Assembly (NCBI GenBank): GCA_947495035.1
Contig: CANLXI010000048.1
Span: 1-40,785, forward strand
Direction: 5' to 3'
Origin: an uncultured Granulosicoccus sp.
GTDB taxonomy: Bacteria > Pseudomonadota > Gammaproteobacteria > Granulosicoccales > Granulosicoccaceae
DNA length: 40,785 nucleotides
Position numbers and translations under genes: made by a program. The notes under the pieces are model-generated. The model was not told where the DNA came from. It saw only the letters and a program-made list of their open reading frames with translations, and did not search any database. Shown one piece after another: positions 35,861-40,785 of the stretch (position 1 is the first letter of the stretch; the number at the start of each line of letters is the position of its first letter).

Positions 35861-36484
35861 ATGAGCCAGTTTTTCGAAATTCACCCCGTGAACCCGCAGA
35901 AGCGCTTGATCGGGCAGGCAGTAAGCATTATCCGCGACGGTGGCGTTATCGTCTATCCCACCGATTCCTGCTATGCGCTGGGATGCCATGTAGGTGACAA
36001 ACAGGCAATGGAGCGAATCTCACGCATTCGGCGTACCGATGCGAAACACAACTTCACCCTGGTGTGTCGGGACCTGTCCGATATCTCGACGTATGCACGT
36101 GTCGATAACGCCATGTACCGCACCCTGAAGTCCCTGACACCGGCTCCTTACACATTCATCCTGAAGGCGACCAACGAAGTACCACGCCGTTTGCAGAACC
36201 CGAAACGCAAGACCATCGGCATCAGGATCCCCGATAATGCCATTTGTCAGGCTCTGCTGGAGGAATTGGGGGAGCCGCTGATGAGCAGTACCTTGATCAT
36301 GCCGGGCAAGGAGTTGCCGGAAACCGATGCCGAGGATATTCGTGATCTTCTGGAAAAACAGGTCGACCTGATCATCGATGGTGGTCATTGCGGATTCGAG
36401 CCGACATCGGTGCTGGCCATGGGAGACAACGGTGAAATCGAGGTCACGCGCAAAGGACGCGGCGACCTGAGTTTCCTCGACTGA
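35861..36484 (+). CDS. yciO: YciO-type Sua5/YrdC RNA-binding protein
   Basis: A 207-residue protein very close in length and sequence pattern to E. coli YciO: it begins MSQFFEIHPVNPQKRLI, then GGVIVYPTDSCYALGC, RRTDAKHNFTLVCRDLS, PAPYTFILKAT and KRKTIGIRIPD. The fold is that of TsaC/Sua5, which makes threonylcarbamoyl-AMP for the tRNA t6A modification; YciO itself is a paralogue with weaker or different activity. The ATG at 35861 has no ribosome site. A TACAAT box at 35826-35831 could be its -10, with a poor -35. Confidence 0.95.
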   Translation: MSQFFEIHPVNPQKRLIGQAVSIIRDGGVIVYPTDSCYALGCHVGDKQAMERISRIRRTDAKHNFTLVCRDLSDISTYARVDNAMYRTLKSLTPAPYTFILKATNEVPRRLQNPKRKTIGIRIPDNAICQALLEELGEPLMSSTLIMPGKELPETDAEDIRDLLEKQVDLIIDGGHCGFEPTSVLAMGDNGEIEVTRKGRGDLSFLD

Positions 36485-36554
36485 GTGTTGGAACCGGTTC
36501 TCGATTGCGTCGGATCAAGGGTTAGTGGGGCGAACCTGAGGCATTGGGGCACGT

Positions 36555-36560
36555 TATAAT
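36555..36560 (+). promoter_or_regulatory. consensus -10 box upstream of scpA
   Basis: A perfect TATAAT lies 21 bases before the scpA ATG. No good -35 hexamer stands at 16-18 bp spacing, so the promoter may need an activator. A short CCCGG-CAA-CCGGG hairpin (36561-36573) sits at the expected transcript start and touches the GGGAG ribosome site, so it could modulate translation. Confidence 0.5.
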
Positions 36561-36581
36561 CCCGGCAACCGGGAGCCCTTG

Positions 36582-37511
36582 ATGCAAGCAGATCCACCGC
36601 CGACAGCGAAGTCGGACCCACCGAACGATGCCGTGGTGGACCAGACAGTAGACCAGGCAGCCGCTCAGATTGCGGCGAAGCTCGTACCCATTGCGAAGGT
36701 GCAGGGAGAACCCTTCACCCAGCTGCCGCTTGATCTGTATATCCCTCCGGATGCGCTGGAAGTGTTTCTGGAGGCATTCGAAGGCCCGCTCGATCTGTTG
36801 CTGTATCTGATCAAGCGCCAGAATCTGGATATCCTGAATATTCCCATTGCCGATATCACGGCGCAGTACATGAAGTACATCGGCGTGATGGAAACCATGC
36901 GTTTCGAACTGGCGTCGGAATACCTGCTCATGGCAGCGATGCTGGCCGAGATCAAGTCACGCATGCTGCTGCCGCGGGTGGAGGAAGATGGCGAGGATGA
37001 GGACGATCCTCGAGCCGAGCTGATCAGACGCCTGCAGGAATACGAACGTATCAAGAAAGGAGCGGTTTCACTGGATGAAATGCCGCGTCTGGAGCGCGAG
37101 CTGCATGTCTTGCAGGTTGTCACGCCAACGATACAGCGAGATGTGCCGCTGCCTGACATCACCATGAAGGAGTTGATGAAGGCGCTGTGCGATGTCGCCG
37201 ACCGGGCTCATCTGACCGGCCATCACAACATCTCGAGGGAGACATTGTCCGTCAGGGCCAGGATGAGCGATATCCTGTCCGCCCTGAAAGTGGGTGAGTT
37301 CTGCGAATTCTCCACCCTGTTCAATCCCGAAGAGGGGAGATTGGGCGTAGTCGTTACGTTTCTGGCCATTCTCGAGCTCTGCAAGGAGGCGAGTATCGAT
37401 ATCATGCAGTCAGAGCCGTTCGCGCCAATCTACCTGAAGCCGCGCAGTGAGGCGGTAGAGCCAGTTGACACTTCGACCGGACCTGTCGAAGTGCCTGACG
37501 GTGAATCGTAG
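36582..37511 (+). CDS. scpA: segregation and condensation protein A
   Basis: A 309-residue kleisin of the SMC-ScpAB condensin, which links the SMC heads and loads onto chromosomes. I start it at ATG 36582 (GGGAG at 36571-36575). After a disordered head of about 45 residues comes the conserved block FEGPLDLLLYLIKRQNLDI, then YLLMAAMLAEIKSRMLLP, and the C-terminal winged helix beginning about residue 190. Both ends are longer than in minimal ScpA proteins and acidic. scpB follows after 50 bases. Confidence 0.96.
   Translation: MQADPPPTAKSDPPNDAVVDQTVDQAAAQIAAKLVPIAKVQGEPFTQLPLDLYIPPDALEVFLEAFEGPLDLLLYLIKRQNLDILNIPIADITAQYMKYIGVMETMRFELASEYLLMAAMLAEIKSRMLLPRVEEDGEDEDDPRAELIRRLQEYERIKKGAVSLDEMPRLERELHVLQVVTPTIQRDVPLPDITMKELMKALCDVADRAHLTGHHNISRETLSVRARMSDILSALKVGEFCEFSTLFNPEEGRLGVVVTFLAILELCKEASIDIMQSEPFAPIYLKPRSEAVEPVDTSTGPVEVPDGES
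37469..37493 (+). other. inverted repeat at the 3' end of scpA
   Basis: CACTTCGAC (37469-37477) and GTCGAAGTG (37485-37493) are perfect complements around seven bases, inside the last codons of scpA and about 70 bases before scpB. The RNA hairpin may act as a partial attenuator or processing site between the two genes; there is no T-run. Confidence 0.45.
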
Positions 37512-37561
37512 TATTCGGCCACTGCCGAAGCCCCCAACGTACCAGAGTCACGATACTTACG

Positions 37562-40246
37562 ATGGACGCCCAACAGACGAGAAATATTCTCGAAGCCTGC
37601 CTGCTCGTTGCCGGCAAGGCGATGAATATCGGTCAGCTCGAGAGTCTGTTCGAAGCAGACCTTGACAGGCCTGATCGCAACGAGATCAGAGAGGCTCTGG
37701 CCGGCTTGCAGGCCAGCTATGAGGATCGAGGTATCGAACTGGTTGAAGTCGCATCAGGATGGCGGCTGCAGACACGTGCCAGTATGGAGCACTGGGTTGC
37801 CCGACTGTTTCAGGAGAAGAACCCGCGTTATTCCCGTGCGTTGCTGGAAACACTGGTACTGATCGCTTATCGCCAGCCGATTACCCGGGGTGAAATAGAA
37901 GAAGTCCGTGGGGTTGCCGTCAGTTCCAATATCATCAAGACGCTTCAGGAACGAGAGTGGATCAAGGAAATAGGCTACAAGGATGTGCCGGGCAAGCCTG
38001 CCTTGTGGGGAACGACGCGACAGTTTCTGGACTACTTCAATCTCAAGCGACTGGACGAGCTGCCCACTCTGGCGGAAGCGCGCAGTCTTGAAGAAATCGA
38101 TTCTGCGCTGGCAGCTGCTGCCGAGGCGACGCTGGGCGATGGCGAAGCAGCCAATGACGGTGCAGTAGACGGTGCCGAGGGTGCTGAAGGTGCTGAAGGT
38201 GCTGAAAGTGCTGAAAGTGCTGAAAGTGCTGAAGGTGCTGAAGGTGCTGAAGGTGCTGAAGGTGCTGAAGGTGCCGAGAGTGCCGAGAGTGCCGAGAGTG
38301 CCGAGAGTGCCGAGAGTGCCGAGAGTGCCGAGAGTGCCGAGAGTGCCGAGGGTGCCGAGAGTGCCGAGGGTGCCGAGGGTGCTGAGGGTGCCGAGGGTGC
38401 CGAGGGTGCAGAGAGTGCCGAGAGTGTTGAGAGTGTTGAGGGTGCCGAGGGTGCCGAGGGTGCCGAGGGTGCCGAGGGTGCCGAGGGTGCCGAGGGTGCT
38501 GAGGGTGCCGAGGGTGCCGAGGGTGCAGAGAGTGCCGAGAGTGCCGAGAGTGTTGAGAGTGTTGAGAGTGTTGAGGTTACTGAAAGTGCTGAAAATGCTG
38601 AAGATAACGACAGTGGCACAAACGATCTCGCTGCATTGGCAAGCGGGCTTCCTGGCTCCGGCAATGAGGAATCACGCGCTGGATTGAGTGCGCTCGTCGA
38701 TCGCTTCGTTGATAACACCAGCATCGAAATGGAGGCTGATTCCGAATCTTCAGTCGAGATCATATCCACTGATCAGCCGATTGAAGAAGGAGGCAACCAG
38801 AGTCTGCGGAAAGGCGATGATGTGCAAGGAGCAGTTGGAAGTGAACAGGAGCATCAAGAGGCGATCGATTCGCCAGCCAGTTCGAAAGAATTACCAGAGC
38901 TGCATTCCGACACACCCGTGCTGTTTTCCGCGGGCCTGTTGACGTCCGAGCAGTCCGAGCAGTCCGAGCAGTCAGAACAGTCAGAACAGTCAGAACAGTC
39001 AGAACAGTCAGAACAGTCAGAACAGTCAGAACAGTCGGAGCAGTCGGAGCAGTCGGAGCAGTCGGAGCAGTCGGAGCAGTCGGAACCTTCGGGAGAGGTT
39101 GAGCATTCTGAGGGTCTGGAAGATCAACTGGCCGCGTTGGCTCGGGGCTTGCCAGGTGCCGATTCTTCGTCGAACAAGGAGGCATTGAGCAGTCTGGTCA
39201 GCCAGTTCGTGGATGATGCCGCGGATGAGACGGCGGAAGATGGCAGCATTGTGGAAGCCGAAGCCGAAGCCGAAGCCGAAGCCGAAGCCGAAGCCGAAGC
39301 CGAAGCCGAAGCCGAAGCCGAAGCCGAAGCTGATGCTGAAGCTGAAGCTGAAGCTGAAGCTGATGCTGATGCTGATGCTGATGCTGATGCTGGCATTGAG
39401 CATCAGGTAGAGGAGTACGTCGAACCTGATGCCGAAGTCGCTCATGAAATCGTTTCGGCACACGATCTCCTTATCGAGGAGTGGCAACCTCCCAAGCCTC
39501 GTGCAGTCGATACCGAGAAGGCGGAGGGTGAGTCGGATGAGGCGCCAGCTGTGGGTCCGGCACCGTCCATCGATAACGTGGATACCGATGCGCAAGATGA
39601 TGATTCATCAGGAGACGCGGAAACCAGGCTGAGAAAGGTCATTGACGATTTCGCCACTGAACACCGGCAGGAAGTGGAGGCGAGAAACGAGTACGAGTCT
39701 CGTACACTGAAAGCCGGCAAGACAGAGCAGCATTCGGACGCAATACCGTCTGCATCGCCGAGCCAGATCAAGAAGACGGTCGATTCTGTCACGGGCGGTA
39801 CCGGTGGCATCGGTTGGCCTCGAGCTGGAAATACAAGTCTGTTCGGTCTTTCGGGTGTCGTTCACGCTGAACTGCAGTCAGAGGACCCCGAGGCTGAAAG
39901 CGCGGACGCTGAGAGGCTTTCCGGAACAGAAGAACAGTCCGTCACAACGACCGACGAACACGAAGAGAGCTCCTCGTCTGCGTCAACAAGCATTCTGGAG
40001 TCTTCCGAGGATGCAGATCAGAGGGGTGGTGAAACATCGGCATCGACTGAAGAGGAATCCGACATTCTCGAGACCCGCGATGGTTTCTCCTCTGATGTCA
40101 GTCTGGACGATAGCGGTGACAGAACTCGCGAAGAGTTCAACGGACGTGACGGCATTGATCTGGAAAAGAAGAAGCCGGATCTTCCTGACAACAGGAATCT
40201 GGACTCCTCGAACGAGGTTCCGGATAACCGGGAATCAGAGCCTTGA
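37562..40246 (+). CDS. scpB: ScpB with a giant repeat-rich acidic tail
   Basis: An 894-residue ScpB; typical members have about 180-300. Residues 1 to about 180 are the tandem winged-helix ScpB domain (ILEACLLVAGKAMNIGQLES, then NPRYSRALLETLVLIAYRQP, ITRGEIEEVRGV, and GKPALWGTTRQFLDYF). The rest is a disordered, strongly acidic tail: 48 triplets Ala-Glu-Gly/Ser (205-348), a 30-residue motif (356-385), 15 Ser-Glu-Gln triplets (462-506), a second motif copy (523-552), about 22 Ala-Glu/Ala-Asp pairs (566-610), then a mixed acidic end. The reading frame is open throughout. The N-terminal function with ScpA and SMC is secure; the role of the tail is unknown. Confidence 0.93.
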   Translation: MDAQQTRNILEACLLVAGKAMNIGQLESLFEADLDRPDRNEIREALAGLQASYEDRGIELVEVASGWRLQTRASMEHWVARLFQEKNPRYSRALLETLVLIAYRQPITRGEIEEVRGVAVSSNIIKTLQEREWIKEIGYKDVPGKPALWGTTRQFLDYFNLKRLDELPTLAEARSLEEIDSALAAAAEATLGDGEAANDGAVDGAEGAEGAEGAESAESAESAEGAEGAEGAEGAEGAESAESAESAESAESAESAESAESAEGAESAEGAEGAEGAEGAEGAESAESVESVEGAEGAEGAEGAEGAEGAEGAEGAEGAEGAESAESAESVESVESVEVTESAENAEDNDSGTNDLAALASGLPGSGNEESRAGLSALVDRFVDNTSIEMEADSESSVEIISTDQPIEEGGNQSLRKGDDVQGAVGSEQEHQEAIDSPASSKELPELHSDTPVLFSAGLLTSEQSEQSEQSEQSEQSEQSEQSEQSEQSEQSEQSEQSEQSEQSEQSEPSGEVEHSEGLEDQLAALARGLPGADSSSNKEALSSLVSQFVDDAADETAEDGSIVEAEAEAEAEAEAEAEAEAEAEAEAEADAEAEAEAEADADADADADAGIEHQVEEYVEPDAEVAHEIVSAHDLLIEEWQPPKPRAVDTEKAEGESDEAPAVGPAPSIDNVDTDAQDDDSSGDAETRLRKVIDDFATEHRQEVEARNEYESRTLKAGKTEQHSDAIPSASPSQIKKTVDSVTGGTGGIGWPRAGNTSLFGLSGVVHAELQSEDPEAESADAERLSGTEEQSVTTTDEHEESSSSASTSILESSEDADQRGGETSASTEEESDILETRDGFSSDVSLDDSGDRTREEFNGRDGIDLEKKKPDLPDNRNLDSSNEVPDNRESEP
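38174..38605 (+). repeat. 9-bp tandem repeat coding Ala-Glu-Gly/Ser, 48 units
   Basis: A 432-bp array of 9-bp units (GCCGAGGGT, GCCGAGAGT, GCTGAAGGT and close variants) within scpB. Variants are clustered: GCTGAA forms at the left, a run of GCCGAGAGT in the middle, GCCGAGGGT to the right, and GTTGAGAGT near the end, with decayed units (GTTACTGAA, AATGCTGAA) at the right edge. Clustering indicates serial local duplication. Confidence 0.97.
38627..38716 (+). repeat. scpB tail motif, copy 1
   Basis: Codes residues 356-385 of ScpB. The segment starts LAALA, then GLPG one residue later and, after nine residues, LSxLV and FVD. It aligns without gaps over 30 residues with copy 2, sharing 16 identities. 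Unlike the flanking repeats it has mixed composition and hydrophobic residues, as expected for a short helical binding motif. Confidence 0.85.
38945..39079 (+). repeat. 9-bp tandem repeat coding Ser-Glu-Gln, 15 units
   Basis: Three TCCGAGCAG, then seven TCAGAACAG, then five TCGGAGCAG, each block internally exact, 135 bp in all, within scpB. The encoded tripeptide is constant while the codons differ between blocks, showing block-wise expansion from single variant units while the peptide sequence is kept. Confidence 0.97.
39128..39217 (+). repeat. scpB tail motif, copy 2
   Basis: Codes residues 523-552 of ScpB, the second copy of the 30-residue motif: LAALA, GLPG, LSSLV and FVD at the same spacing as copy 1. 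It stands between the Ser-Glu-Gln array and the Ala-Glu array, just as copy 1 stands after the Ala-Glu-Gly/Ser array. Confidence 0.85.
39257..39391 (+). repeat. 6-bp tandem repeat coding Ala-Glu/Ala-Asp
   Basis: A 135-bp array in scpB of 6-bp units: a long run of GCCGAA, then GCTGAT and GCTGAA units, then a run of GCTGAT. It encodes alternating alanine and acidic residues, which can form a long single acidic helix or a disordered polyanion. The codon blocks again show local homogenisation. Confidence 0.97.
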
Positions 40247-40312
40247 ATAGCTAGGGAGTACGACGCAGAGCGAAGGATCGCTACCAACCAGCAGGAACAA
40301 GACGCATCAGCC

Positions 40313-40785
40313 ATGTCGGTCGATGCGTCGGGCGATGTCGTGCCCGATGGCACGACTCTACCTGGGCCTGTCGATATCGCGCCTTTCTCTGCAAAGGGTA
40401 TGGATTCAGTCCCAGTGTCTGGTTTGCAGGAAGCACCATCAGAACCTGATATGACGGAGGCGGATGAATCGAAAGAAGCAAATGAGATGACAGTCGTTCC
40501 GGACCCTCAGGAAACGCTCGAAGTACCCGAAGTACCCGAAGTACCCGAAGTACCGGAAGTACCGGAAGTACCGGAAGTACCGGAAGTACCGGAAGTACCG
40601 GAAGTACCGGAAGTACCGGAAGTACCGGAAGTACCGGAAGTACCGGAAGTACCGGAAGTACCGGAAGTACCGGAAGTACCGGAAGTACCGGAAGTACCGG
40701 AAGTACCGGAAGTACCGGAAGTACCGGAAGTACCGGAAGTACCGGAAGTACCGGAAGTACCGGAAGTACCGGAAGTACCGGAAGT
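40313..40785 (+). CDS. 5' end of a repeat-rich gene of unknown function (partial)
   Basis: An open frame without its end in this window. The first ATG after scpB is 40313 (MSVDASGDVVPDGTTLPG); GTG 40340 and ATG 40403 are other starts, and no good ribosome site marks any of them. It encodes about 69 acidic, proline-containing residues followed by Glu-Val-Pro triplets to the window edge. It is in the same frame as scpB, and the frame is open back to the scpB stop. By gene order in related bacteria the next gene is often rluB (23S rRNA pseudouridine synthase), which can carry low-complexity extensions, but nothing here shows that domain. Confidence 0.5.
   Translation, partial: MSVDASGDVVPDGTTLPGPVDIAPFSAKGMDSVPVSGLQEAPSEPDMTEADESKEANEMTVVPDPQETLEVPEVPEVPEVPEVPEVPEVPEVPEVPEVPEVPEVPEVPEVPEVPEVPEVPEVPEVPEVPEVPEVPEVPEVPEVPEVPEVPEVPEVPE
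40520..40785 (+). repeat. 9-bp tandem repeat coding Glu-Val-Pro, at least 29 units
   Basis: Three GAAGTACCC units are followed by an exact run of GAAGTACCG reaching the right edge of the window, where it is cut. It codes a Glu-Val-Pro tripeptide repeat. The near-perfect identity points to very recent expansion; true array length cannot be judged, and arrays of this kind are also prone to assembly collapse. Confidence 0.97.

Noticed and set aside
38172..38687. Plus-strand second-frame open frame coding Arg-Val-Pro/Leu-Lys-Val repeats
   Set aside because: A 9-bp repeat keeps several frames open. The ScpB frame continues from a conserved domain, so this is a shadow.
38032..38769. Minus-strand open frames over the scpB repeats (Ser-Ala-Leu/Pro-rich)
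   Set aside because: Antisense shadow of the repeat array with no start signal or recognisable protein.

Overview
The window looks like chromosome of a moderately GC-rich gammaproteobacterium. The core order LysR-leuC-leuD-(GST)-leuB-asd-fimV-truA-trpF-(trpB-trpA)-accD-folC-SPOR/dedD-cvpA-purF-(...)-metZ follows the arrangement known from Pseudomonas (leuC to metZ block) with trpBA inserted after trpF, as in several other gammaproteobacteria. FimV and a YciO very close to the enterobacterial protein support the class. The tandem-repeat-rich style suggests a marine or Granulosicoccus-like lineage, but that is a guess. No tRNA, rRNA, CRISPR array, transposase or phage gene was seen.

Layout. 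1-133: 7-bp tandem repeat at the window edge. 247-1799: two divergent lipoprotein genes (Sel1-repeat and CsgG-like). 1800-2329: gene-free stretch with a hairpin, a 9-bp tandem repeat and a double LacI-type operator. 2330-10488: one sugar operon (LacI regulator, xylose isomerase homologue, TIM-barrel isomerase/epimerase, Gfo/Idh oxidoreductase, and a complete ribose/xylose-type ABC importer), mostly with overlapping starts and stops. 10489-10698: highly structured intergenic DNA. 10699-16571: LysR regulator divergent from leuC-leuD-GST-leuB-asd, with a good promoter and a LysR-type palindrome centred near -65. 16705-28862: fimV, truA, trpFBA, accD, folC, SPOR protein, cvpA, purF. 28870-32422 (minus strand): HD-GYP phosphodiesterase, L,D-transpeptidase and a TPR-like exported protein. 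32490-34894: metZ overlapping a MOFRL glycerate kinase. 34897-35724 (minus): exported parvulin isomerase. 35861-40785: yciO, scpA, scpB and the start of a further repeat-rich gene.

How they work together. The left operon imports and remodels an unidentified sugar or polyol under LacI control; it has no sugar kinase. The middle block is amino-acid biosynthesis (leucine, aspartate family, tryptophan, methionine) interleaved with fatty-acid, folate and purine genes. The right end encodes the kleisin and winged-helix subunits of the SMC condensin.

The most unusual region is the scpB tail. An ordinary ScpB domain of about 180 residues is followed by roughly 700 residues of acidic disordered sequence containing three different expanded tandem repeats (48 x 9 bp, 15 x 9 bp, about 22 x 6 bp). 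Between them lie two diverged copies of a 30-residue motif. The next reading frame begins in the same frame just after the scpB stop and runs into a fourth repeat (at least 29 x 9 bp) that leaves the window.
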